From assembly GCA_004802705.1 (NCBI GenBank), contig SGPL01000074.1:1-64000 (forward strand): DNA of 64,000 nucleotides, given 5' to 3'. The notes beneath the pieces were generated by a model. It had not been told where the DNA came from. It saw nothing but the letters and a program-made list of their open reading frames with translations, and made no database searches. Source of the stretch: Bondarzewia mesenterica (taxonomy: Eukaryota > Basidiomycota > Agaricomycetes > Russulales > Bondarzewiaceae). Both the position numbers and the translations under genes were made by a program. This document shows positions 11,453-22,299 of this stretch, one piece after another (within the stretch, counting starts at the first letter, position 1; each line of letters opens with the position of its first letter).

Positions 11453-12680
11453 ATGGCTGCCATGGATCCCAGTGNGCATAGTATTTCTTCTGATTTTAAA
11501 TGGTCTGATGGTAAGTCTCTTCCTCTTCCTCGTCTAATNCCCGACTGGAGCTGTGATCTTCGAGTTTGGTAGAGTATGACGCGACCCTCGAACGTATCGC
11601 GTCGGCAGACATCGTAGAGTACGTGCAACCTGNTCAAGCNTCCCCTATGTCTCTAAAAGCCTATCAANACGCCTGTTAGGACAGAGTGGACGCGCNTGCG
11701 GGATATGATAAAGTATAAAATCGACCAGGTGAGNGGCTACTTAGTCTGCCTGGTGTATGTTCGAATCGACCGTCTNNGAAATTANGCAGAATATCAGCTC
11801 CTTCNTTGCCGACGCGGATAAGCTTNACAAGTCGGACGGCCTGCNTTTATTCTCTCCTCAACCATCCACGCCTGGGGGACTGAAGCTTCCACCATTCCTG
11901 CCCCGCCCACGGGACGAGTCCAATCCCAACGAGGCNCNAAAATCTGTTTTGACGCAGACTGAGGCCGACGCCTTCAANNAGACGTTATACTTACAACTCG
12001 ATGTTTTCGAAGGGTTCGTCACATACCGCTCTATGANTCATCCAACGCAGCATTGACAATNTGACTTGAATTNNAAAAGGGCACCGTTCACNATACAACG
12101 TCTGTCTGAATTGTGTGTCCGCCCACGAGAACATTATACAAGCGTCGGTAAATACCTCCGCGCGCTCGAAAAGACACTCTACGTCACCTCAACCTGGGAC
12201 TCGTTCCCACCCTTGCCNCCGCAGACGACCGTTTCCACAGCTATCGCNTCCACTGCATTCGCCGTCGGACCTTCCTCCGTCCCCAGCACTCCATTATTCT
12301 CACCCATCCCCTTTTCGCATAGTGACGCTCGTCGCTCNAAATCGCGCAGCCCGCCCCCATCTCCACTTGCCCTGAATGCGATCGACTCGGGTGGAGCTGT
12401 GCCACTGAATANAACCATGCTTGGCATGGGACAACGNGCGCTTGGTCTGGTAGACGAATTGGANGATCCAAGACCTGGGCATCTGAGCGAGCGTCCAAAG
12501 GCGTTATCATCGGTCACAACTGTCGGCGAAGGTTCAGAGGCAAAGAGTCTTGATGAGCGGTTTGTCAGGTCGAGCGACAGCGAGAGTGGGANGCCGGAAN
12601 CGAAGAGACAGAAGCAGGGCGATGATGCTGGGAATATGCTTTTAGATGACCATGANGGAGACAAGGAGAACAAGAGCTGA
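11453..12680 (+). CDS. Protein phosphatase 4 regulatory subunit 2 (PPP4R2-like)
   Basis: PPP4R2 proteins bind the PP4 catalytic subunit and act in DNA-damage and centrosome-related dephosphorylation. The start MAAMDPS lies at 11453. Exons join as EYDATLERIASADIVEY, RTEWTR..RDMIKYKIDQ, NISSF..ADADKL, and the family-typical FSPQPSTPGGLKLPPFLPRP. The hallmark PFTIQRLSELCVRPREHY and SVGKYLRALEKTLYVTSTW follow. The C-terminus is a long Ser/Pro-rich acidic tail with SSDSESG..E.KRQKQGDD and ends DKENKS. Many n bases fall in this gene, so several residues are unknown and the exon 3 to exon 4 join near 12,015-12,090 is approximate. It converges with the gene ending at 12834. Confidence 0.82.
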
Positions 12681-12833
12681 TTGNCGGTGCGCGCTGAAGA
12701 ATGTATGCTGTCAAGTACTTNCGGACCNTCTAGATGTACTGAATAATCGCAGTATCTGCTAATTCTGAAATGAGCATACATACCAGATCTATATGTCCGT
12801 GCATCCCAACCAAACGAATTCCTCCCCTCCACT

Positions 12834-13519
12834 TCAAGANAAATCTCGCTTGATCTTCTCCAGCATGGCGGACATTCTGAGANGCATGTCTGGCTGTCCA
12901 CCTCCTTTCCCTCGACCCNTGGCACTTCTGTCAGCATTTCCCCCTCGNTTCACGATTCCACCACGTCCTCTCCGATGCAATGGGTNAGATTTGAAGTNAT
13001 GTAGAGAAGAGCGNGAATAGGCNTGTTTTTGGAGCTCGCGCAGAGATGGCTTTTCGAGCTCTTCATCGGTGTCTTTTTGCGAATCNTTGCGCCGTTTTTC
13101 TCTTGCTGATGAAGCGGGATTTGAATCCGCGGANGAATCCNTCTCACCGTCGGTTGCATCATCCTCGCCCAGTTTTCTNTTGACAGGCTGCCTTGGCTCT
13201 TGCTTCTCGTCCTCTTCCGAACCACCNTCGTGCNCCTCTGCAATCTCCTCCTTCGCAAGTCCGGCAGCATCCCTCCTAGTCACGATCCCTTCCTTCCGCT
13301 TCTCCGCCTTCCATTTACTCTTNATTTTCTGTTTTTTCCACCCACAGCTTCTTCAATTTTTTTGGCTGTACCGCACCGGATGGATCGAGAAACGGATCAG
13401 CCTGTGCACTTCCCCATAGCAAATGAACGCAGGAGCTTACCTCGGTGTTCCGGCAGGTGCTGGAACGTGGGTGGCTTCTTCCGTTTTTCGTCTGGAGCAC
13501 TGGCAGCAACTGGCGCCAT
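12834..13519 (-). CDS. Basic nucleolar-type protein, FYV7/CCDC59-like rRNA-processing candidate
   Basis: The start MAPVAASAPDEKRKKPPTF (ATG at 13519) is followed by an intron of about 70-100 nt. A highly charged exon then reads SKWKAEKRKEGIVTRRDAAG, an acidic stretch around GGSEEDEKQ, SADSNPASSAREKRR, SLRELQK, HRRGRGGIV, and the tail GQPDM.LRMSAMLEKIKRD. The GQPxMxxRMxxxLxKI end resembles the C-terminus of FYV7/CCDC59 small-subunit rRNA-processing factors; this is family memory, not a search. The join after exon 1 is unclear because a run of seven A's and an n (13,320-13,345) shift the frame between plausible acceptors. The gene diverges from eIF1 with 225 bp between starts. Confidence 0.5.
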
Positions 13520-13744
13520 CGCAGAAGAAGAAAAAAAAAACTGAGTAGCTGCAACAGAGACTGCCGCTGTAATTGCGAAGTCGAATCCAGGCAACTGTTG
13601 ATTTGCTGACATAATAAGCTTCTGACTGGGAAGCTGGAAATAAAGCCCCGCTCTGAGAATCTCATCACTTGTCTCACATCCATCATCTTGTCTCCTACAC
13701 ACAAGTCAACCTCCACTCAGTCTNTCCTAGTTTCTTTTCATTGC

Positions 13745-14308
13745 ATGAGCGTGCAGAACCTTAACACCTTTGGTACGTATCACGATCTACGCTCCTTGTC
13801 CACTATTCCCGCCCTCCTGGACTAATTCTTCTACCTTTCATGTACTTTTACTATTAGACCCGTTTGCCGACGAGGCCGACCCCCTCAGCTCTAGCAGGGA
13901 CGTCGGGTCGCAGTCTAATTACATCCATATCCGAATTCAGCAGCGGAATGGGCGTAAGACGCTGACGACTTTGCAGGGTTTGCCCAAGGGTGAGCATCTC
14001 CATAATCATTGCTTGCATAGGTGGCGTTGCTAACCGCTGCCTTCCAGAATATGATGCCAAGAAACTCCTCAAGGCATTCAAGAAGGTATCGTACAGCTCC
14101 CAGCCGTCTATCTAGCTACTCCTGCAATTTCTCTGTTTGGCTGACTAACGCGACCTTTGCTCAGGAATTCGCCTGCAACGGCACCCTCGTTGACGACGAG
14201 GAAATGGGTCAAGTCATCCAGCTCCAAGGTGACCAACGGGCCAAGATATTCTCTTTCCTCATGGAGGAGGGTATCCCCAAGGCTACCATAAAGGTGCACG
14301 GGTTCTGA
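13745..14308 (+). CDS. SUI1: Translation initiation factor eIF1 (SUI1)
   Basis: eIF1 binds the 40S P site, promotes scanning and enforces AUG selection. The exons 13745-13772, 13858-13989, 14048-14085 and 14165-14308 give 113 aa, the normal length. The product starts MSVQNLNTF-DPFADEADPL, then has YIHIRIQQRNGRKTLTTLQG, LPKEYDAKKLLKAFKKEFAC, NGTLVDDEEMGQVIQLQGDQ, and ends IPKATIKVHGF. These are the SUI1-domain motifs in full, including the basic RNGRKTLTT loop. Phases agree at every join. The first exon is only 28 nt. Confidence 0.96.
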
Positions 14309-14900
14309 GTTCAGCGCGGGGAATCAAGAAGGGCCGGCAATGTATCGCATGGCCTGGGTCTCTTCACGTTGACACGATACGCACGACTCGCTCTCATGAT
14401 TCCCAAATTGATGTGTTCATAAAATCAAATTTTATCTCGTTTTTATGGTTCATTGTGTGCTGTGTTGGTGATGTACCGAAATTCGTATCACGATTTCTTT
14501 CCGGGTAGCTCATGTTTTGTGTCCAGCGGCATGCTGTGTACCTAATAGAATTCTTTCTCTTTCGGCATCACATACAGTACGTCTGCCTTGCCCTGCGGGT
14601 AAGGATTGTCATGATACGATTAAGCTTTTGAGTTTGTTGTGGAAGATCGATGATGATACATAAGATTACATGCAGTAAAAACGGTTCGCCATACGTGCTT
14701 CGGTGTAAAGCCAGTCCACTGTGAAAAAAATACTTGTCAGAAGTCTAAAACAATCACAAAAAGATGTCTTCATTCTTAGAGAGGATCAATGGACTTGGGG
14801 CTGAACTTTCGGCCATAAAATAAGAAGGAACAGGCTCATTTGCTGTAAACAAACCACGTATTGCATTAGCGTTGATGTCGCAAAGTGGAAGAAATGGTCC
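14309..14900. other. Convergent intergenic region
   Basis: This holds the 3' flanks of eIF1 and of the minus-strand SNRNP27 gene. It is T-rich with ataaaatcaa-like polyadenylation-type sequences around 14,410-14,440. No further gene is supported. Confidence 0.5.
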
Positions 14901-15822
14901 TTACAGGGGATCGAGGGGCCTGTTGAATCCACCGCGTCTGTATTGAAGAGTAGATGTATGAGTTATATATCACAAGGAAAGAAAAAAGAACTGACCTGTT
15001 CATGTATTGTCGCCATGTGCGCATTTTCTTGATGTTAGCGGTACCTTCTTGATTGCCTTCAACATGTTTACCCTAGGAATGCATGTAAGTATGTACGAGG
15101 CGAGCGATACGACCACTGACGTACCTTCGTTGTGCCAAAGCCCGACAATCCCATCATGGCCATCGTCGCAGCATCAGCATCATTTACAGCATCCATTTCT
15201 TCACCTTCTTCCCCAGCCTCAAGGTCACCGTCTTCACCCTTTGGTGTGCTGGGGGAGGATGGGCCGGCAGCGATCGATGAACCTAAGCGCAAACGTAAAA
15301 AAGACCGCCCGAAGTTGCACAAACTGACAGTCAGACTTACTAGGGGGTTTCATGATGACGTCCCGAGGACCACTAGGAGAATCTGCAGCCTGTTCGTCTC
15401 TGCCTCTTTCAGTTGGCCTCCCGTCTCTGTCACGTTCCCTATCTCTCTCCTTTCCTGCGTCTCTTCTATCCCTATCACCCCGTCTATCCCTCTCGTCCCT
15501 CCGTCCGTAATCTCTTCTGTCAGTCCTATCAGTATCCCGAGCATCTCGGTCATCCCTCTTTCTGTCGTCTCGTCTGTCTCTGTCCCTTCGCTCATCATAG
15601 TCGCGTCTGTCATCGCGCCTATCTGGAACGAAGTATGAGAAGTGATAAGTATGAGTAGCATTGTGAGAGAGACGCACCTGCTCGCCCGCCCCTCCTGGGT
15701 GGACTGCGAGATCGACTTCTGCCACGACCCCCTCGACCTCTAGAATATCGGCTTCGGTCCCCGTCCCTCACATCTCTCTCCCAGCTCCGGTCTCTGCGTC
15801 GATAGTCGTGGCGTGTAGACAT
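14901..15822 (-). CDS. U4/U6.U5 tri-snRNP 27 kDa protein (SNRNP27 family)
   Basis: This is a spliceosomal tri-snRNP protein with an Arg/Ser- and Arg/Asp-rich N-terminus and a conserved C-terminal domain. The start MSTRHDYRRRDRSWERDV (ATG at 15822) leads into RGRGGRGRSRSRSPPRRGGR. A long RD/RE repeat follows (about 15,390-15,630 on the minus strand). The conserved end reads MAMMGLSGFGTTK, then KHVEGNQEGTANIKKMRTWR and QYMNRRGGFNRPLDPL, stopping at 14901-14903. The last segment is the family signature (GFGTTKGKxVEGN...RQYMNRRGGFNRPL). Several short introns interrupt the 3' half, including a small one between RQYMN and GGFNRP. The repeat region creates long false frames on the other strand. Confidence 0.87.
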
Positions 15823-16317
15823 CACAAAGATACCTGTTCAGTTGTAGTTGGGATGGACAGCACCTGCGCTCAAGTCAGAAGTGTTCTATACGACGTTTTG
15901 TCAGATTGATATTCCTGTTCCCTTTAGGGTACAGGAACAGTTTATCAGCCACATTGTGACGTCACTGGAGGCCGTCACGCTTTCTGTCACATCCGCAGAG
16001 GTTTTTCAGGTTTGTTTCAAGTGACGGACTTATGTAGTTCAGTGAGCACAAATATCTCGGACTATCGATATGAACCTGAAAAATAAACCTGTTGGGAACA
16101 GGTGTTGCCCGGAGGGCCGTGTACAGTACAAAGAATATTGTGAATGGCTCTAACCAGCCTGAGATGCCAGTCACGTGCGCGGCCAAACTGCCAAATGGTA
16201 ATTTCCAAGCTTGAAATTCTGGTACTTGTCATTCTCAATTCATAACGTTGCGCAACAGCTAGCACGGAAAGAAGTGCGTCCAAAAAGTATCCACACGCGC
16301 CTTCAATATCTTCCATC
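15823..16317. promoter_or_regulatory. Divergent intergenic region
   Basis: About 500 bases between the starts of the SNRNP27-like gene and the RRM-like gene. It must hold both promoters. I see no named element. A small palindromic pair, ctgttccctt / aaggg..aggaacag, lies at about 15,915-15,935. Confidence 0.4.
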
Positions 16318-17194
16318 ATGTCCACTCCACCGGTGATGCGTGGCGTTGCAAGGTTGATAAGAGACACCAGAAGTGAGTCGTGAACGTATCATGTAGCCTT
16401 TTCCTGTCCTCCATATCCATACTTTGTTTTGCTGCAGATCATTCTCCAATTCACATCAAACTGTCGGGTCTTCCGCGTACTGCCTTGCCCTCTGACATAC
16501 GTAGGATGCTGTCGAAGCATCAAGTCGAGAATGTCATCGACGGTGCGCTGCTGACTGTCATTCATTCATTCGCCTCACTGTGTCTTACATTGAAAGATTG
16601 ATCAGTCGCACTGGACTACTATCGTTTCCAACCTTCTGGCAGTGCCTGGCTGACAGTTTCACACCGAGATTTCCTGCGTCGTGCGATAGTCATGCTGCGA
16701 AATTCCACACTTTTCGGTTTACCGATCTCTGCCGATACCGCGCGAGAACCCATAGGGCCTCCAGCCCGTTCGCGTGGAGAAAAGGGTCGCATGGAGGGAG
16801 CTAGGCGTGGTTTGGTCAATGGTAATGGCAGCCGAGGAGGAATTTGGGAAACTGGGAAGAGCGTCGTTGTTTGGGGCATGCCGGGCAGGATAGCCACGGA
16901 CGGTATGCGCTCTTTTTTGAGGAGTTACAAGTTGGTACCGGGAGAAGGTGATATCGTGAAACTCGAATCGTAAGTGCTCGCCCTCTGCGCTGGGATCGCG
17001 CCATGCCGTCTTCCTTCGTACTAACCTTTCAAACCTGTCGCTGCAGTTTCAGAAATCAATTGTTTTCACGACTATTCGTTCGGTTGATTTCGCCAGGGGA
17101 AGCATACCGACTAGTGAGAAATCTACACATGACGTATTATGAACCGGATACGTGGGGAGACAAATATCTCATTCAGGCGCAGGTGGTGCAGTGA
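16318..17194 (+). CDS. Conserved basidiomycete protein, RRM-like (possibly mitochondrial)
   Basis: The start MSTPPVMRGVARLIRDTR is Arg-rich with no acidic residue before Asp16, like a mitochondrial presequence. After an intron comes HSPIHIKLSGLPRTALPSDI, then RRMLSKHQVENVID. This looks like the first beta strand and helix of an RNA-recognition-motif fold (IKLSGLP resembling an RNP2 strand). Next are LDYYRFQPSGSAWLTVSHRD, SVVVWGMPGRIATDGMRSFL (a second RNP2-like strand), and SRLFVRLISPGEAYRLVRNL with a tail ending AQVVQ. Two RRM-like units are therefore possible. I do not recognise a named orthologue; function is inferred only. It converges with CBC2, 124 bp apart. Confidence 0.6.
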
Positions 17195-17317
17195 CCTATT
17201 ATTTATTTACCTTATGAAGTCCAGTGCTATACTATCAAATCGTTGGCAAGCATACGTGTGGGACAAGATAAAAATATGTGCTACAAGAGGGTGAGATACA
17301 CATACACGCAGCGCAGG

Positions 17318-18241
17318 TCACATCCTACCCGTATCAAGATCGCGCTCCTCCACGCGCGCGCGCTGCGAACGGCGTAGAATGTAAATACGAGGACTAGGAC
17401 ACGCGTCAAACGTGCAGACTCACCTGTCGCTCATTGTCACCTTCGTCTTCAGGCGACCGCCCGCGTTTGAGCGTAGCGGCCGCGCCATTGTTCTGTTCCT
17501 TCCAATCTTCACCTCCGCCCGCAACTGGACCACCCTGTTCCGTGTCTGCGTACCGTGCCTCGACTTCGCGTCTCCTCTCAATCTCTATCCGCTGAGCTTG
17601 GGCACCCCAACCTCCACGCCCTGGATCATAGTCTTGTCTGTGCTCGTCTCGAACCTGCAAGAAGGACAGGCAAGAACGAATTCAAGGGATGAGATGGTAC
17701 GGAGGGCGAGAGAAAGGTGCTGCAACTTACCTGCCCACCACTCTTTCCACGCCCAAACTGCCTACCATCTCGATAGCCCAAGTCCAAGTCGCACCGGATA
17801 ATACGCTCGTCAAGCTTCGTGCCGCTTATATAGCGCATGGCTGCCAATGCCTCGGCATGAGTGTAGAACTCCACAAAACAAAATCCGCATGGTGTCCTAA
17901 GTAAAGGTCAGAATGAGATACTGGTACACCGCAGAAAACATACATACCTGGTGTGACGATCGAGACCCATGATGATTCGCTTTACGCCTCCTCCGTCCTC
18001 TGGACTAGCACATTTTGTAAATATGTCGTATATCTGCTCCTCCGTAGTGTAGAAGCTCAAGTTACCGATCTAAGAAACAGACTTGCTGTGATCAACGTTC
18101 TCAAAGCTGACCATAGAATTATTGGCATACATATAACGTCGCAGATTTTGCTAGAAAGTCATTTTGCTTTTGGCGGTCGACACGCGACTGTGAATCCTTG
18201 TAGTTTGAAGGTTGGTCAAGGGGAGTGACGACGGAGGCCAT
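17318..18241 (-). CDS. CBC2: Nuclear cap-binding protein subunit 2 (CBC2/CBP20)
   Basis: CBP20 is the m7G-cap-contacting subunit of the nuclear cap-binding complex, acting with CBP80 in splicing, export and decay of Pol II transcripts. The start [17 protein letters not shown] (ATG at 18241) is followed by [20 protein letters not shown], where RNP2 spans an intron. Then come [19 protein letters not shown]1 as [30 protein letters not shown], and the cap-binding tail [20 protein letters not shown] with [13 protein letters not shown]. The C-terminal extension has [15 protein letters not shown] and a last short exon [14 protein letters not shown]. All cap-stacking and C-terminal hallmark residues of the family are present. 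It diverges from RPT3 with 184 bp between the starts. Confidence 0.94.
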
Positions 18242-18425
18242 TGCGGCAACAGAGAATGATCGAATTGCACAGTTCTTTGCGGGATAGCGGCTTCGTCTCG
18301 ATGCGGTATAGCGTTCCCACGTGAAGACGCCTGTCCCAAGCCGCGTCAGCGTTGTCCAATCTACAGCAACTTAAGGTCACCTAAAACACCCTTTCTTTGA
18401 AACAGTTAAAATTACCACAATCATC

Positions 18426-20095
18426 ATGGCCGAGGATGCTGGAATGGAGATCCAGGAAGGGGTGCGTACAAAGTACCCATCTGCTGGCTGAACCTGCTCT
18501 TGACTCGTTTGCAGGAACCTACCTTTGGGACCGTTGTGACTGACAAGACCGCACTGTATCAAGAACTACAAGAGGATGACCTCTATGTCAAGTACAAGAA
18601 ACTCGCACGTCATCTCGAGATGCTCGAGATTCAGGAGAGCTACATCAAGGATGAACAGGCAAACCTCAAGCGCGAACTCATACGCGCACAGGAGGAAGTC
18701 AAGCGCATCCAATCCGTCCCTCTTGTCATCGGTCAATTCCTCGAACCCATAGATCAGCACACAGGCATCGTCGGCTCAACAACAGGCTCCAATTATGTCG
18801 TTCGCATTCTCTCCACATTGGACCGGGAGCTGTTGAAGCCTTCATCAAGCGTTGCGCTGCACCGTCATTCGAACGCCCTCGTAGACATCTTGCCGCCAGA
18901 AGCTGACAGCTCTATCGCTATGCTTGGGAAGGAGGAGAAGCCGGATGTGGCATATCAAGATATTGGTGGTATGGACTTGCAGAAGCAGGAGATTCGGGAG
19001 GCCGTGGAGTTGCCTCTAACGCATTTCGACTTGTACAAGAAGATCGGGATTGACCCTCCACGCGGTGTCCTGCTGTATGGCCCACCAGGTACGCCTCTGT
19101 GGTATATCAATGTAGTTGGTATTGACTTGTGCCCGAAAGGAACTGGCAAGACCATGCTTGTCAAAGCCGTCGCGCACCACACTACCGCATCTTTTATTCG
19201 CGTTGTCGGTTCAGAATTCGTGCAGAAGTATCTGGGCGAAGGTCCTCGAATGGTGCGCGACGTATTCCGACTGGCACGCGAGAATGCGCCCTCTATTATA
19301 TTCATCGACGAGATCGACGCCATTGCAACAAAGCGGTTTGACGCACAAACAGGCGCGGATCGTGAAGTGCAACGTATCCTGTTGGAGTTGTTAAACCAGA
19401 TGGATGGCTTCGACCAAGGGAGCAACGTCAAGGTAGGTCTTAGGTGCATATTTACGGGATTTCTGCATTGGATCTAATCTCTGTTCAGGTTATTATGGCG
19501 ACGAACCGTGCCGACACACTTGATCCTGCCTTGCTACGTCCGGGTCGGCTGGACAGGAAGATCGAGTTCCCATTACCATCGCGTCGGGAAAGACGTTTGA
19601 TCTTCCAGACCGTTACCAACAAAATGAATCTTGGACCAGACGTGGATTTGGAAGATTGTTCGTGTCCTTGTCCCTATTTCATGTTGAATTCAACTCATGA
19701 CTCTTCCTGGCACAGATGTATCCCGACCAGACCGCCTTTCATCTGCTGAAATCGCTTCTATTGTCCAGGCTGCAGGTTTGCAAGGTGATACTTAGTTTTA
19801 CGCTTGTTCGAAACGTTTCCGTTTATTCAGTTGTGTTCTCTACAGCCGTTCGCAAAAATCGCTACATCATTTTGCCTATAGACTTCGAAGAGGCATGGAA
19901 GGTAAGTTGTTTGGACCTTGTTTGGCTCGGCTGTTTCGTCAGCTATAAAGCGCCATTTTTTGACGTGTCTTTTCCCTTCGCCCACCTCAGTCTACCGTCA
20001 AGAGGACCGACGAGACGCTCGACTTTTGTACGTCTGTTTTGTTTTGCATCGTTATCGCGTATATGGTGTTGACGTCTTTGTTTGTAGACCGGTGA
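18426..20095 (+). CDS. RPT3: 26S proteasome regulatory ATPase RPT3 (subunit 6B)
   Basis: This is one of six AAA+ ATPases in the base of the 19S particle, which unfold substrates and open the 20S gate. Eight exons are inferred (18426-18461, 18515-19088, 19140-19432, 19489-19657, 19716-19784, 19846-19901, 19991-20027, 20088-20095), giving 413 aa. A coiled coil lies around residues 40-85 ([20 protein letters not shown]). The OB region precedes [20 protein letters not shown]. Walker A GPPG-TGKT is split by an intron, Walker B reads [10 protein letters not shown], then [20 protein letters not shown] with the Arg fingers. The protein ends LDFYR, a hydrophobic-Tyr-X motif that docks in the 20S alpha ring. 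The last Tyr codon is split and the final exon is 8 nt. Confidence 0.96.
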
Positions 20096-20928
20096 TATGG
20101 GATATGGATAGCTATCGTAAGTCGCGTCCATTTCATCTCAGCATCCACATGTGCTTAGTGTCACCTCCAGGTTTTGCATTTGTATTGTACAATTCATTAA
20201 CATATATCTCAAACCCACCGCGTGCAGTGCATGATCTATTAATGCCCAACGCTCCTTCACTTTGACGTCTCACCGATATCCCACGGAGAGGTGTTCATTC
20301 TTTCGAGCAAGATTACCCTTCTAAAGGTCCAAGTACCTGAGAAGACCTGTGCTTTTTTTTGCCTCCCTTGCTTCCGCGTAAATGCGATCACTCTACAGAC
20401 GAGGGTGGTTCACACGCAGGAGACATTATCTAAGATAGCGGCCATTGATCAACCTTCTTGCGAGCATAATGTAACAAGTCGTGCGTTGCTATATTTTTTT
20501 GACCTCGAATGATGCTTATAACAGTCACAACATCTTTGATCCGAATATATTTTTGTGGTTCACTATCCTTCTCTTTGCGATTTATCATCAGTATCCCGAT
20601 TTCGCTCCTCAACACTCTGGACAGCGTTAAAACCCATGCGCTTTGTTCTCATTTTATAGGAGCAAGAAGGATGTGTTCGTTTATGATTCCTTTCGTCTTC
20701 GAGTGCTTTTTGATGGTGGTAGTTTATCGAAGATGATATGAGGATACATTCAATCCGACCATAGTAGTTTTGTTCCGAGTTCGTTCTATTGGTACTAGTC
20801 ATGCAATACATTTTTTACTTTCAATGGTTCTCATAGCTTCATGAGTAAATTATCAAATGCCAAAGGATGGTCGTCGACCCTGCTACATATAACAGATAGT
20901 TGCGGATTCTTTTCAAGTACCGTGATGT
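20096..20928. other. Convergent intergenic region, 830 bp
   Basis: AT-rich flanks of RPT3 and the P5C reductase gene. The short frames here have no family resemblance and no splice-supported continuation. Nothing else is supported. Confidence 0.55.
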
Positions 20929-22096
20929 TTATTTGGCAGGTTGTCCTAGTTCGCTCGCTCGCTCGGTAGCTGCCTGGATCGCGCGAGCAATTGTAGATCG
21001 TGTTCGACCATCTTCTAAGGTGAGCAGGCCTGCGATGGTGCAACCCCCCGGAGCTGGAGCGCGTGATGAATACGTTTCCAGAGAAGTCGAATAACAGAAA
21101 CGTACTAGTTACAGCGTCCTTAATTTGTGCCGGATGCGTGTTGGGCTGTAACGCCATGCGTGCGGCACCCTGCAGAGCTATACGTGCATCGTTCAGTGAC
21201 AGTCTGGTGAGATACAGAGATTGCGGAGGTGAATACTTTGCGCAGCAAGCTCAAGAGCCTCCGCCCGAGGAAGTCCCATCATTACACCTCCGTCTGCCAT
21301 TGCTTCAAGGAATAGACATGCGAATGCAGGTCCGGAACCTGACAGCGCTGTGCAGGCATCAAAGTGCTTCTCGTCGAGAAAACGGCATCGACCGATGGAG
21401 GAGAATATTTTGAGGATGATGGAGCGCTCAAGCTCAACCGAGTCGGAAGGGGGAAGGGTCGAGACGACAGTCATGCCCTCGCGGATCTGGCGTGCATGAG
21501 TTGACAAAGATGCTGCATAGGGTTAAAGAAAGCTGGTTACCTTGCAGGGAGTGTTAGGCATGGCGCGGACAACTTTTGTCGAGGGAAGCACCCACGCAGT
21601 AAGTTGAGAGATGGTCACCCCAGCCAGGATACTGATGAGAAGCTTTCCTGCAAGAGCTTCCTTGATCCCCGGTTCGATCAGGATGGTATGTGCGAGCTGA
21701 GGTTTGCAGCTAGACCCATGATCAGCACCATCCGCAGACGATGCGTATCGACATCAAACCTACCAGAGCAACACGACATCCGATTGTCGGATAGCGCTCA
21801 GGTTGTCGCTCGCGACAATCTCAATGGCGGAACTGCGCTCCCCCAGTTGACCAAAGGTCTTTTGCAGCTTCTTTGCGCTTTCCTCCCGGTTCACGCAGGC
21901 GATGAAACGGGGAAGGCAAGGAGGGGTCTAAGTCCTCTGCGCCCACTGGGGTAGAAGTTCCTGGTGTGTGTGATTCCCATTTGTGAGAGGGGAATCCGCT
22001 GAGGGGGGGATTACGGGCTTCCAAACTTGCGATGACACCTGAAATAATGGCGATGCCCATCGTACCGCATCCTTTCCAAGAGTCAATTGGTGCCAT
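20929..22096 (-). CDS. PRO3: Pyrroline-5-carboxylate reductase (PRO3)
   Basis: This enzyme catalyses the last step of proline synthesis, NAD(P)H-dependent reduction of P5C. Motifs in order: the nucleotide-binding GCGTMGIAIISGVIASLEAR near the N-terminus; PRFIACVNREESAKKLQKTF; LSAIRQSDVVLL; LLISILAGVTISQL; STKVVRAMPNTPCK; and HARQIREGMTVV. The catalytic-domain signature LSGSGPAFACLFLEAMADGG follows, then MMGLPRAEALELAAQ, QGAARMALQPNTHPAQIKDA, and GGCTIAGLLTLEDGRTRSTI with a tail ending GQPAK. The N-terminus MAPIDSWKGCGTMG is shorter than usual before the Gly-rich loop, so the true start might lie in an unrecognised upstream exon. The frame also changes between about 21,905 and 21,960, needing an intron I could not place. 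It diverges from ALG13. Confidence 0.86.
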
Positions 22097-22299
22097 TTGA
22101 CGTGTGGGTGAAGTATTCACCTAGAACGCATAGCGTATAGCCCATTTTTGTCGCGAAGACTTTCACAATTTGCAGAAGGTGAAAAGGAGAATGTGCGATT
22201 ATCGGGTCATAAAGTACTTGGTCGAGTCAAGCCAGGTCAAGCCCCCAACCTGGCCTGTCGGTGACGGTCAAACCGCGCTTCAATTCAGTCTTAGCATGA

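Noticed and set aside
12179..12937. 252-codon minus-strand frame over PPP4R2
   Set aside because: Shadow of the PPP4R2 Ser/Pro-rich tail; contains n-derived gaps and no domain.
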